Origin: Enterococcus wangshanyuanii
GTDB lineage: Bacteria > Bacillota > Bacilli > Lactobacillales > Enterococcaceae
Direction: 5' to 3'
DNA: 64,000 nt
NCBI RefSeq assembly: GCF_002197645.1
Contig: NZ_CP021874.1
Location: forward strand, 1,736,001-1,800,000
Below, piece by piece: positions 52,252-60,360 of the stretch (the first letter of the stretch is position 1; each line of letters begins with the position of its first letter). The translations under genes were made by a program, and so were the position numbers. The notes below the pieces were generated by a model. It did not search any database. It was not told the origin of the DNA and saw only the letters and a program-made list of their open reading frames with translations.

Positions 52252-53669
52252 TACGAAACAGCTCCTTCTATGATCCCAGTATTCGCTTCACGTTCAGCTT
52301 GCTCTTCAAGATAAGCATGGATCGATTCTTTCTTCACACGGACAAACACATATAAAACAATGTATACGACAACAGATAAACCGATCCACAGTGGATTTTG
52401 CGTCATGAAAATCAAGAACAATAAGCCCATGATGTGATTGGTCATTACCGCAAAGCTGCAAATCATCAAAGCTCCTTCAGGTAAATTGACTCCTACTTCT
52501 ACAGCAACATCAGTAAAAATCGGCGCAACAGCTGTGATCATATACAATCCGCCTACACACCAAATCGTCCCGCTGATCAATGATTTAAAAATATTCCCAT
52601 TCGATACACAAATAATCAATTCGATCATATAAGGAATCGCGATCAAATCAACCATCGGCAGCGTTTGATTCCCTGGTAAAAGGATTGCCAAAACAAGCAC
52701 GATCGGGATCAATAGCATTCCTGTCAGTAAAGTGGCCGTTTCACCATAGCCAGCTGCATCATTGATCGCTAAGAACCAGACACGGTCTGAACTGCTTGAT
52801 TTTGCAGTCTTCTTAGAAGCATCTGTGATCGTAGTGAATGCCGAAGCAAAAATTCCGGCAATTTTTGGAAAAATCGCCATGATAGCTGCCGTTGAAATCC
52901 CAACGATCGTCACTTCTCCCCAAGCTTCAAGCATATTCAATCGCATAAAGTTTCCTGCAAAACCTAAAGCAAGACCTAAAATAAATCCTAATGATGTTGG
53001 TTCTCCTAAAAAGCCCAGCTTCGTTTGAAGTGTTTCAGGATTCCATTTGACCTTATTTGCACCTAGCTTTGTCAACAACCAGTCCATTCCGATCGCTAAT
53101 GGAACCGAACAAATATGATGCGGTGCAGTCATTGTGCAACTTGGATAACCATAATAATTAGACCAACGTTTGGCAATGATTTCCGAAAATACCAAACAAT
53201 ATAAATTTGACAAAACCATCAAACCGATCGATAACCATAAGTTTTTAGTGGAAATATACAACATCGATCCCCAAAGCATAAAGGAATAATTATTCCATAA
53301 ATCAGAAGGCATAAAAATATTTGTATATTTCACCAAGAATAGTACCGTCTGTAAAATCAGCCCTAACCCTAAAAAGATCATACCAACTTGAGTAGAGTAG
53401 GCCACTACACTCGTTGCCTGCCAGCCCGTATCTAAAATCCTTAGATTAACACCTGTTTCTTCTACCATGCGATTGACTACGGGTGTAACGATCGGTGAAT
53501 AAGCCCCAATGATCATATTGAAACCAGTCAATCCAATCCCAGCATTCAATGCTGCCCCAAACGCTTTTTTAGGTTTGACCTTCATGATCAAAGCAATGAA
53601 AAAGATTATGATCGGAACAACAACTGCCGCACCAAATGCATCCATGATTTGTGAAAGTAGATCCAGCAT
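52251..53669 (-). CDS. PTS galactitol-type EIIC
   Basis: A 472-residue EIIC of the Gat family with about ten or more membrane helices. The typical KKAFGAALNAGIGLTGFN at residues 33-50 and YPSCTMTAPHHI around 175 are seen. It forms the membrane channel that imports and phosphorylates a polyol or pentitol-like sugar with EIIA and EIIB encoded in the same operon. The substrate is unknown; galactitol itself is not supported because the downstream enzymes differ. Confidence 0.9.
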   Translation of the reverse strand: MLDLLSQIMDAFGAAVVVPIIIFFIALIMKVKPKKAFGAALNAGIGLTGFNMIIGAYSPIVTPVVNRMVEETGVNLRILDTGWQATSVVAYSTQVGMIFLGLGLILQTVLFLVKYTNIFMPSDLWNNYSFMLWGSMLYISTKNLWLSIGLMVLSNLYCLVFSEIIAKRWSNYYGYPSCTMTAPHHICSVPLAIGMDWLLTKLGANKVKWNPETLQTKLGFLGEPTSLGFILGLALGFAGNFMRLNMLEAWGEVTIVGISTAAIMAIFPKIAGIFASAFTTITDASKKTAKSSSSDRVWFLAINDAAGYGETATLLTGMLLIPIVLVLAILLPGNQTLPMVDLIAIPYMIELIICVSNGNIFKSLISGTIWCVGGLYMITAVAPIFTDVAVEVGVNLPEGALMICSFAVMTNHIMGLLFLIFMTQNPLWIGLSVVVYIVLYVFVRVKKESIHAYLEEQAEREANTGIIEGAVS

Positions 53670-53700
53670 TCTTTTTCCCCCTTTACTTTTAGTTCACTTA

Positions 53701-54000
53701 TCAGCCTGTTATTTTGTTTGCTGTTTCCAGCAGCTCTTCAAAAAATTCTTCTTCGCCCATCCCAGTTAGTAACCCGACCGAATTGATCGTTGGTATCTCA
53801 TAGTTTCCTTTTAATGGACTTGTATGAACAATGATATCCCAATTACCAGAAGCCAGCTGCCCTTCTACTCCTCCAGGATTGACTTCGACGGTTTGAGCCC
53901 GATACCCATTTTCTTCTAGAAAATCTTTGACCTTATTTGCTACCATTGTACTTGTTACTGTTCCTGAACCGCAGACTGAAATAACATTCAATTTTTTCAT
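53701..54000 (-). CDS. PTS galactitol-type EIIB
   Basis: A 99-residue EIIB with the phosphocysteine loop VCGSGTVTSTMVANKV (Cys near residue 10). Transfers phosphate from EIIA to the sugar on EIIC. GGAGGA precedes the ATG; between the aldolase and EIIC genes. Confidence 0.92.
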   Translation of the reverse strand: MKKLNVISVCGSGTVTSTMVANKVKDFLEENGYRAQTVEVNPGGVEGQLASGNWDIIVHTSPLKGNYEIPTINSVGLLTGMGEEEFFEELLETANKITG

Positions 54001-54020
54001 TTATACATCCTCCTTTGATT

Positions 54021-54860
54021 TTATTGGATTACTCGTTCGTTTAAAATCCCAGCTTTAGGAACTACGCCGAAATGATCGGCTAAATCCCAGAGCTGTTGAT
54101 CGGTGATTTTTTGTTTAAAGTCCGTTGAGACTGCTTGGGCTTTCATATAGATATCTGCTGCTTTTTCAGCTGTTTCAACTAATCCAAAAGCATCATCCAT
54201 CGTTTGCCCTGCCCCCATGATCCCGTGATGAGGCCAGATGACGATTCGTGAATCATACATTTTAGCCGCTGATGCTTCCCCTAATTCAACTGTGCCGGCA
54301 ACCATCCAAGGTAAGACTGCTACACCGTCTGGAAAAACAACTAAACATTCAGTGATCATTTCCCAAAGTGTTTTTGTAAACGCATCCTCATCTAAATCGT
54401 GGATGAAGGTCATTGCTGAAATCGCGATCGAATGTGTGTGCAAAATCACTCGATGCTCGGGATCCTGCTGCAGACGAACGGCATGACATTTTAAATGAGA
54501 AGCCAGCTCACTTGTAGGGACACCGCCTGTTTCCAAGCCCCAAAGCACCTGATATTTTTTTCCATCTGCTGAAATTTTTAAAATCACTAGATTGTCAGCG
54601 GGGTTTTGCCACACATTTTTAAAGTATTTCCCTGAGCCAGAGACTAAGAAAATTTTCCCCGCTAACTCTTGGATCTCAAAGCCTAAATCAACTTCCGCAA
54701 TAATGCGATCGACATCTAAATAAAAACCGACTTCTTCTTGATCTAAACGGTAGCTGATATTGCCGCCATTTCTTTCCGCCCAGCCATTTTTCCAGAGATT
54801 TCTTGTTGCCTCACACATTTCTTTGATAAACGGTGCTTCATAAATATTATGGATTTTCAT
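54021..54860 (-). CDS. Rhamnulose-1-phosphate aldolase-like class II aldolase
   Basis: A 279-residue class II aldolase/adducin family protein of RhaD type: GWAERNGGNISYRL near residue 30, FLVSGSGKYFKNV phosphate-binding loop, HTHSIAISA (zinc His pair) and WPHHGIMGAG (third His). It cleaves a ketose-1-phosphate to DHAP and an aldehyde. No rhamnose isomerase or kinase is present, so the PTS probably supplies an already phosphorylated ketose or a polyol phosphate. Calling it rhaD would overstate the specificity. Confidence 0.88.
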   Translation of the reverse strand: MKIHNIYEAPFIKEMCEATRNLWKNGWAERNGGNISYRLDQEEVGFYLDVDRIIAEVDLGFEIQELAGKIFLVSGSGKYFKNVWQNPADNLVILKISADGKKYQVLWGLETGGVPTSELASHLKCHAVRLQQDPEHRVILHTHSIAISAMTFIHDLDEDAFTKTLWEMITECLVVFPDGVAVLPWMVAGTVELGEASAAKMYDSRIVIWPHHGIMGAGQTMDDAFGLVETAEKAADIYMKAQAVSTDFKQKITDQQLWDLADHFGVVPKAGILNERVIQ

Positions 54861-54867
54861 ATGATCA

Positions 54868-55347
54868 TTACTCCTCTTCCTTATTAAAATAATTGATGAC
54901 TAAATCAAACATTTTTTTCTTATCGGTTTCGATTTCCAAACGTTCCATAAATAACTGATCCATAAACATCGCCATTAAATTTTGTAGTAGCACTAGCTGA
55001 TCTTCACCTTTGTCAAACCCTAGACAAAAGGCATATTCTGCTTTTAAAAAAACGTTATCCGTGCCCATTTCACCAAATGTCACTGGCGTTTTCAATTTAA
55101 TGATATAGATAAATGGCTGTTTAATGTATTGGGGATCGGTATGTGGAATGGCTACATTCAATGTTGCGGTCTTCAAACCAGTCGGATACTCCGCTTCTCT
55201 TTTTAACAGCGCGTGTAAATATTCTTCGTCCACATAGCCTAATTCGAGTAGCTTCGCTGACAAATGAGAAAAAAAGACTGCCTGATCATCCTCTTCCTCA
55301 TAAATATCAACTAACTCTGCTCTAAGAAACTTATCTGCAACAAGCAT
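54868..55347 (-). CDS. PTS galactitol/fructose-type EIIA
   Basis: A 159-residue EIIA of the PTS_EIIA_2 family with the phosphorylated His in NVAIPHTDPQYIKQP (near residue 68). First gene of the operon; passes phosphate from HPr to EIIB. GGAGGCTG lies before the ATG. Start of transcription is probably near 55385. Confidence 0.9.
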   Translation of the reverse strand: MLVADKFLRAELVDIYEEEDDQAVFFSHLSAKLLELGYVDEEYLHALLKREAEYPTGLKTATLNVAIPHTDPQYIKQPFIYIIKLKTPVTFGEMGTDNVFLKAEYAFCLGFDKGEDQLVLLQNLMAMFMDQLFMERLEIETDKKKMFDLVINYFNKEEE

Positions 55348-55390
55348 TCATCAGCCTCCTTTCTTTGATTGTTGTCTTGTTTACAATCAG

Positions 55391-55429
55391 AGTATAGCAA
55401 ATCAAAGCCAAGTGTTGTTTGCGCTTTCA
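55391..55429 (-). promoter_or_regulatory. Operon promoter with candidate cre (CcpA) site
   Basis: Minus-strand TATACT (55391-55396) is a good -10; the -35 (AACAAC, 17-bp spacer) is poor, as expected for an activated promoter. TGAAAGCGCAAACA (55416-55429) matches the cre consensus TGWNANCGNTNWCA with one mismatch and overlaps the -35, so catabolite repression is likely. TCATCACA/TGTGATGA at about 55426-55477 forms a further inverted repeat, perhaps the PRD regulator site. Confidence 0.6.
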
Positions 55430-55507
55430 TCACAATGTACTCTTCTTTTTCAAAAAAAAATGTGATGAGCTAGATCAAAATGATTTTTGTCTTTGTTCGA
55501 TCAACTA

Positions 55508-55553
55508 AAAAAACGCCTGCAGTATAACCAAAAAGTCACACTACAGACAGCTA
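55508..55553 (-). terminator. Terminator of the YhgE-like permease gene
   Basis: Minus-strand stem CTGTAGTGTGAC / GGTTATACTGCAG (with G-U pairs) followed by GCGTTTTTTT. Confidence 0.7.
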
Positions 55554-55563
55554 AAATTTATTC

Positions 55564-56670
55564 TCAATTAGAGCGTTCTACTTCCTCTACTTTACGTTTT
55601 TCATGATACCAATATGAAAAATAGATGATCATTTGACTCAATCCTAAGAATAAGAGCAAAGCAAATGTCTCTGTTTTTATATTCGTGGTATTCAAACTAA
55701 GTAATTTTCTAAAGCCATCCACACTATATGTCATCGGGATATAGCGATGGATCGTTTGAAATACAGAGGAAGCTAAATAAATCGAATAACTTCCACCAGA
55801 TGAGGAAGTTTGGAGCATTGTAATAACCAATACCAGTAAACTCCCTATACCGGGAAAGAGTTTATTAAATGATACAATGACACTGTAAAACGTCCCTGAA
55901 GCAAGGAAAATGAATAACATAAATTCCTTCCAATAATTCGTATGAATATTTAAAATATTGAAGATCGCAAACGCTAAAAGTAAGCTTTGTCCAAATACGA
56001 TCAATAATGGATAGAGATATTGCTTACGCCAATAACCAAAATAATTCTCTGATTTTTTCTTGAAGATCCGCATTACAAATTGATTCAAAAAGATACTTCC
56101 AACAAACAGTGTCAAAGATAAAATATAGGGTGCCATGGCTTCACCATTATTTTTGACTGGATAATACTCTTTATGATCTAGTTGAATGATCTCACTAATT
56201 TGAGCTGGAACAGGTATTTTTTCGTGGTTCAATTTTTGAATCATTGAACTAGATGCTTTATTATTTGCTTGTAACACAAATTTATCGATAGCACTTGAGA
56301 TGATCTTCGCAGAAGAATAATTAAGTCCTTCTCCTGTTGTCAGAATCACTTCAGCGGAAGTTTGTTTCGCTGGAAATTCTGATATTCTATTCATAAACTC
56401 TTTTTCAAATTCAATCGTTGCGTATACTTCTCCTTTCTTTAACTTTTCAATAGCCTCTTTATGGTCTGTTATTGTAAAATCAAAGAGGTCACTCTCTTTA
56501 AGAGCAGTATAAATATCATTGTTTTCTTGATTGTCTACCAAAGCTACTGGAAGTTTATCAATATTTCCGTAAGGATCCATCATAGATTTGATAAATATAG
56601 TAGAATAGAGCATAGGAATCAATAAGATCAACGACAATGCTATTCCTGCAATAGTTAGTTTCTTTTTCAT
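55564..56670 (-). CDS. YhgE/Pip-like ABC-2-type membrane protein
   Basis: About 368 residues. A first membrane helix (IAGIALSLILLIPMLYSTIF) is followed by an extracytoplasmic domain of about 170 residues with PVALVDNQENN and YATIEFEKEFM, then five to six C-terminal membrane helices; this is the YhgE/Pip N-terminal domain plus ABC-2 permease layout. Often linked to export or type VII-like surface functions; no ATPase gene adjoins. The ATG (MKKKL) after AAAGGTGATTAC is the start. Divergent from the Rrf2 gene, which likely controls it. Confidence 0.8.
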   Translation of the reverse strand: MKKKLTIAGIALSLILLIPMLYSTIFIKSMMDPYGNIDKLPVALVDNQENNDIYTALKESDLFDFTITDHKEAIEKLKKGEVYATIEFEKEFMNRISEFPAKQTSAEVILTTGEGLNYSSAKIISSAIDKFVLQANNKASSSMIQKLNHEKIPVPAQISEIIQLDHKEYYPVKNNGEAMAPYILSLTLFVGSIFLNQFVMRIFKKKSENYFGYWRKQYLYPLLIVFGQSLLLAFAIFNILNIHTNYWKEFMLFIFLASGTFYSVIVSFNKLFPGIGSLLVLVITMLQTSSSGGSYSIYLASSVFQTIHRYIPMTYSVDGFRKLLSLNTTNIKTETFALLLFLGLSQMIIYFSYWYHEKRKVEEVERSN

Positions 56671-56770
56671 GTAATCACCTTTTCTAAAGACTTTTAACAT
56701 CCGGGGATATCAAGAATCTAAAGATATCTTTTATTTACCTATTTGTCAATCACCTGAAAGGAGTTTTTTT

Positions 56771-57250
56771 GTGAAACTTAACAATTCATTTATTCAATCG
56801 CTCGCTATCTTAGTCATGTTGGCAGAATTACCTGAGGGCAGTGCCTTAAAATCTCAAGAAATCAGTAAACGAATGGAAGTCTCCCCAACCTATTTATTAA
56901 AGATTGCTAAAAAATTAAAAGATGCTGGTTTGATCAATTCAAGCGCATCAAAAAATGGCGGTTACACGATAAAAAAAGACATTCGCGAGATTAGTTTTTT
57001 GGACGTATTTGAAGCTGTCGATGAAAATACAACATTTTTGGATAAATTGGATTTAAACCCGATCCATAATATGTTTCTGTCAGAAGCATTAGTGAAAGAA
57101 AAAGAACTCGTCGTAAAACAAATTTTGCTAGCTGCTGAAGCGGAATACAAACAAACCTTAGCTAAACACTTCGTTGACGAAATTGCTCCTAAAAGCAATG
57201 ATGGAAAAACACTTGAAATCGATTGGAAACAAATAATCTCAGAAGACTAA
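56771..57250 (+). CDS. Rrf2-family transcriptional regulator
   Basis: A 159-residue protein with an N-terminal winged HTH (LKSQEISKRMEVSPTYLLKIAKKLKDAG) and wing NGGYTIKKDI, the Rrf2 layout. The usual three-Cys iron-sulfur cluster site is absent (no Cys in the sequence), so it is a non-cluster Rrf2 regulator like YwnA/CymR relatives. Start is GTG 8 nt after AAAGGAG. Divergent from the YhgE-like gene 100 bp away, the likely target. Confidence 0.87.
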   Translation: MKLNNSFIQSLAILVMLAELPEGSALKSQEISKRMEVSPTYLLKIAKKLKDAGLINSSASKNGGYTIKKDIREISFLDVFEAVDENTTFLDKLDLNPIHNMFLSEALVKEKELVVKQILLAAEAEYKQTLAKHFVDEIAPKSNDGKTLEIDWKQIISED

Positions 57251-57252
57251 AA

Positions 57253-57310
57253 AAACTGCTCCTTTCACTGAAAATCATTCATCAGTAAAAGGAGCAGTTT
57301 CAATTTTTTT
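57253..57310. terminator. Strong terminator after the Rrf2 gene
   Basis: A 19-bp stem (AAACTGCTCCTTTCACTGA / TCAGTAAAAGGAGCAGTTT with one mismatch) followed by CAATTTTTTT. Confidence 0.9.
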
Positions 57311-57330
57311 GACACACTTGAGCGCGAATA

Positions 57331-58200
57331 CTATTCTTTTTTTTCATAAGCTGCTCGTAACGCAGCTATATCGATTTTTTTCATTTTATACAATTCCTGC
57401 ATCACACGATACGCACGATCTGGATCAGAATTATCAAATAATCTTTCCATATCACTCGTTACCGTTTGCCAACAAACACCGTATTCATCTTCCATCCAGC
57501 CGCAGGGCCATTCTTTTCCCTTAGCAGTTACTGCATCCCATAACCGATCGATTTCTTCTTGGTCCTTACAATAAACATAAAAAGATGTCGCCATAGTAAA
57601 TGTAAAATCATGATCGACTGCTCCGCCATCCATTACTCGAAACGGCTGTCCATGCATCGTAAATAACGCTTGTGAAATCGTACCGTCAGGATTTTTTTGA
57701 ACGTATTCAACATTTCCTTCACCAAAAATACTAATCCACTGATTCATTGCCTCTTCTGCTTTTCCCGATTGCTCTTTCGTAAATAAAAATGTTGGTGCAA
57801 TCGATTGAGGACGCCCAGCTAAAACCAACTGCCACGATACACCATATTTGTCAGCAACCCAGCCAAATTTAGGACTGAAAGGATATTCACCATATTCCAT
57901 CAATACACTGCCTTCTTGACTTAGTTTTCCCCACAACTGATCGATTTGTTCCTCTGTCTCACATTCCACGTAAAATGAAATCGCTGGCGTAAATTTAAAT
58001 TCAGGACCGCCGTTCAACAAAATAAATTCTTGTCCTGCAAGAGATAACGAAATCGTTAAAATAGAGCCCTTCGGCTGATGTTCACTATCTACATAGTAAT
58101 CAGTTTGCTTGATCGCTCCTTGTTCAAACGCATCCACATAAAATTCTGCTGCTTCCTCCACTTTTCCATCGAACCATAAACACGGTGAAAATTTTGACAT
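57331..58200 (-). CDS. Double VOC-domain (PhnB-like) protein
   Basis: About 289 residues in two similar halves, each with the PhnB / 3-demethylubiquinone-9 methyltransferase-like VOC signature: PCLWFDGKVEEAAEFYVDAF in the first half and FLFTKEQSGKAEEAMNQWIS in the second, each ending in DEYGVCWQ or DKYGVSWQ. Metal-dependent glyoxalase-fold proteins of unknown substrate. The ATG (MSKFSPC) 5-8 nt after AAAGGAAGAG is the start. Confidence 0.88.
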   Translation of the reverse strand: MSKFSPCLWFDGKVEEAAEFYVDAFEQGAIKQTDYYVDSEHQPKGSILTISLSLAGQEFILLNGGPEFKFTPAISFYVECETEEQIDQLWGKLSQEGSVLMEYGEYPFSPKFGWVADKYGVSWQLVLAGRPQSIAPTFLFTKEQSGKAEEAMNQWISIFGEGNVEYVQKNPDGTISQALFTMHGQPFRVMDGGAVDHDFTFTMATSFYVYCKDQEEIDRLWDAVTAKGKEWPCGWMEDEYGVCWQTVTSDMERLFDNSDPDRAYRVMQELYKMKKIDIAALRAAYEKKE

Positions 58201-58304
58201 AATCACTCTTCCTTTCATGAATCATCACTGAATTTATTCCTTTAGCTTGATTATATATGCCTTATTCATTAATTGGAAAAGGATTGCCTTTAAATTTTTT
58301 TGCA

Positions 58305-59480
58305 TCATCCCTTAAAATTATATAATGGCCGAATCACTTCTTGAACGTCCATTGTGTCTGTGATATCCGCAAGTAGTTGTTTCATCGGCTTGTATGCTTT
58401 TGGTGCTTCATCTATGGTTTTCTTCGATACAGAGGTCGTCCATACGTTTTTCATTGCATGCTGGTAGCTTTCTAAGCTGATTTTCGCTTTTGCTTGTGAG
58501 CGACTCAGCAGTCTGCCAGCACCATGCGGCCCTGATTGATTCCATGCTGGATTCCCCTTACCAATAACTAAAATACTACCGTCTTTCATATTTAGAGGTA
58601 CGATCATTTTTTCTCCTAACGTTGCCGAAGCTGCGCCTTTTCTTAACATCTTTGTATCTAAATCAATATAATTATGAGGACAGTCAAACGATTCAATGAC
58701 TGCTTTTTTCCACTTCATTCCTTTGAGAATTGTTTCAGCCATGATTTTACGATTCATTGCAGCATATGCTTGGGCAATTTGCATATCATTCAAGTAGTTC
58801 TTTAAATCATTTCCTGTGACGTAAGATAATTCATATGGAATTTTTATTGCTTCACGCAGAGTAGTCAATTCTGCGGCTTTTGCAGATTCACCTTGTTTTG
58901 TTGCTTGTGCTGCTGCGATTTTCAATTCTTTTCGCTGCTGAGATAACTTTTGATAGCCAACTTCCTGATGATACTCAGCGATTTCTTTTCCTAATACGCG
59001 ACTGCCGCTATGGATGACTAAGTATAAGCCATCTTTTCCTTCATTGACTTCGATAAAATGGTTGCCGCCGCCTAATGTTCCCAAGCTTCTTAATGCCCAG
59101 CCTTTATGAATTGGCGCATGGATGCCACCTAATTCAAATTCATGATAGCTTTTATCATGAGAATTCGACCCACTTGGGATTCTTGTACGGATGATCCGAT
59201 CTAATTTGTCAAAATTGGTTTTGATCGATTTCTTTAGTTTTACAACATATAGTCCACAGCCGATATCAACACCTACTAAATTTGGCACTACTTTATCTTG
59301 GATCGTCATGGTTGTGCCGATCACACAGCCTGACCCGCTATGTGTATCCGGCATGATTCTGATTTGACTTGCTTTTGCAAATTCTTGATTACATAAGGAC
59401 ATGATTTGCCCGATCGTTGCATCATCCAACATCTCTGTGTAAACGTGCGCTTCGTTATATTTTCCTTTGATTGTTAACAT
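58305..59480 (-). CDS. rtcB: RtcB-family RNA ligase
   Basis: A 391-residue RtcB (shorter, RtcB2-like): metal-binding PDTHSGSGCVIG, GVDIGCGLY (Cys ligand), GTLGGGNHFIEV, VIHSGSR, and the guanylated-His region near GPHGAGRLLSR. It joins RNA 2',3'-cyclic phosphate or 3'-phosphate ends to 5'-OH using GTP, in RNA repair. No RtcA or archease is seen. It is preceded by an unusual leader with two tiny frames, a terminator and a hairpin. Confidence 0.93.
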   Translation of the reverse strand: MLTIKGKYNEAHVYTEMLDDATIGQIMSLCNQEFAKASQIRIMPDTHSGSGCVIGTTMTIQDKVVPNLVGVDIGCGLYVVKLKKSIKTNFDKLDRIIRTRIPSGSNSHDKSYHEFELGGIHAPIHKGWALRSLGTLGGGNHFIEVNEGKDGLYLVIHSGSRVLGKEIAEYHQEVGYQKLSQQRKELKIAAAQATKQGESAKAAELTTLREAIKIPYELSYVTGNDLKNYLNDMQIAQAYAAMNRKIMAETILKGMKWKKAVIESFDCPHNYIDLDTKMLRKGAASATLGEKMIVPLNMKDGSILVIGKGNPAWNQSGPHGAGRLLSRSQAKAKISLESYQHAMKNVWTTSVSKKTIDEAPKAYKPMKQLLADITDTMDVQEVIRPLYNFKG

Positions 59481-59486
59481 TCTGAT

Positions 59487-59640
59487 TCCTCGTTCTTTTT
59501 ATTTATTGGAATGCAAAATGCGGCCGCATTCCTTAGCCTGCTTGATTACTCTTTCTTTTCCCACTCATTGGGTTCACCTCCAAAAAAATAAAAAAAGACG
59601 GCACTGCATGATCATCTACGATCCACAGCGCCGTCTATAA
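59487..59640 (-). promoter_or_regulatory. rtcB leader: terminator, 11-codon frame and hairpin
   Basis: Minus-strand order: a terminator (AGACGGC ... GCCGTCT then TTTTTTT, about 59594-59638), then GGAGGTGAACCCA-ATG starting the 11-codon frame MSGKRKSNQAG (59533-59568), then a hairpin GGAATGC / GCATTCC (about 59507-59531) before rtcB. This suggests attenuation or translational control of rtcB. Confidence 0.5.
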
Positions 59641-59661
59641 ACTTCTATACAGAAATTTTAT

Positions 59662-59766
59662 CTACTTAAAAGAGAACACCACAAAAGGCGTGCCCAGCTT
59701 TTTTGACTGATACTTATCGTTTTCGATCATTTGATTATTGCTTATTGTCTTTACAAATGCTTTCAT
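59662..59766 (-). CDS. Small 34-residue protein upstream of rtcB
   Basis: A short frame with a very good ribosome site (AAGGAGGGAACACC-ATG) encoding MKAFVKTISNNQMIENDKYQ and 14 more residues ending FVVFSFK. It stops 24 bp before the leader terminator of rtcB. Basic, no membrane segment. It could be a genuine small protein or a leader peptide whose translation sets the terminator. Confidence 0.5.
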   Translation of the reverse strand: MKAFVKTISNNQMIENDKYQSKKLGTPFVVFSFK

Positions 59767-59840
59767 GGTGTTCCCTCCTTTCTTTGTTTGATTGTTTAAA
59801 TCGTATCATTTTAATCATTGACTTGTCAATCTGATTTTTG

Positions 59841-60269
59841 TCAAAATAATTTTCTGAAATTGATTTGCTTTTTGATTTCCTCATACCCTTCATGTCGATA
59901 AAATTTATGTGCTTCCGTTCGCTCTAAACCTGAATTCAAACGCAGTCCTTGCGCTCCTTGATCTTTGGCCCACTGTTCACCATGTTTTAGTAAACCTTTA
60001 CCGATTCCTTGATGGCGAAAGGCTTCATCGACGGCTAACCCTAAAACATTCATCAAAATCGGTCCATACGTACAGATGTATTCACTTAATTGAATATAAC
60101 CGACTACTTGTCCAGCGATTTCCTTTACGAATAACTGATTGGCTGGTGATGAAAGTATATAAGCTAATCGTTCTTCAGCTTCTTTTAAAGGATATTCATG
60201 CTGCAGTGCCTCCGTATTCAATCGATTGATTGCCTGTATATCTGCTTTTGTTGCTACTCGAATCGTCAT
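59841..60269 (-). CDS. GNAT-family N-acetyltransferase
   Basis: A 142-residue GNAT enzyme: motif A VDEAFRHQGIGKGLLKHGEQWAK (acetyl-CoA pyrophosphate loop RHQGIG) and motif B LRLNSGLERTEAHKFYRHEGY. The substrate is unknown. AAGGAGGATCAACTG precedes the ATG; single gene. Confidence 0.9.
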   Translation of the reverse strand: MTIRVATKADIQAINRLNTEALQHEYPLKEAEERLAYILSSPANQLFVKEIAGQVVGYIQLSEYICTYGPILMNVLGLAVDEAFRHQGIGKGLLKHGEQWAKDQGAQGLRLNSGLERTEAHKFYRHEGYEEIKKQINFRKLF

Positions 60270-60317
60270 CAGTTGATCCTCCTTTTTTTCGTTATGATCA
60301 GTATAGCTGAATCAAAA

Positions 60318-60360
60318 AAAGAAGGACAACTTTTTCAAGTCGTCCTTACTCTTTTTTTAA
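60318..60360. terminator. Terminator of adhE
   Basis: Hairpin AAGGACGACTT / AAGTTGTCCTT on the minus strand followed by CTTTTTTT, and T-rich on the plus strand. Confidence 0.8.

Noticed and set aside
54021..54860. L-rhamnose catabolic locus
   Set aside because: The aldolase is RhaD-like, but rhamnose isomerase, kinase and regulator are absent and uptake is by a galactitol-type PTS.
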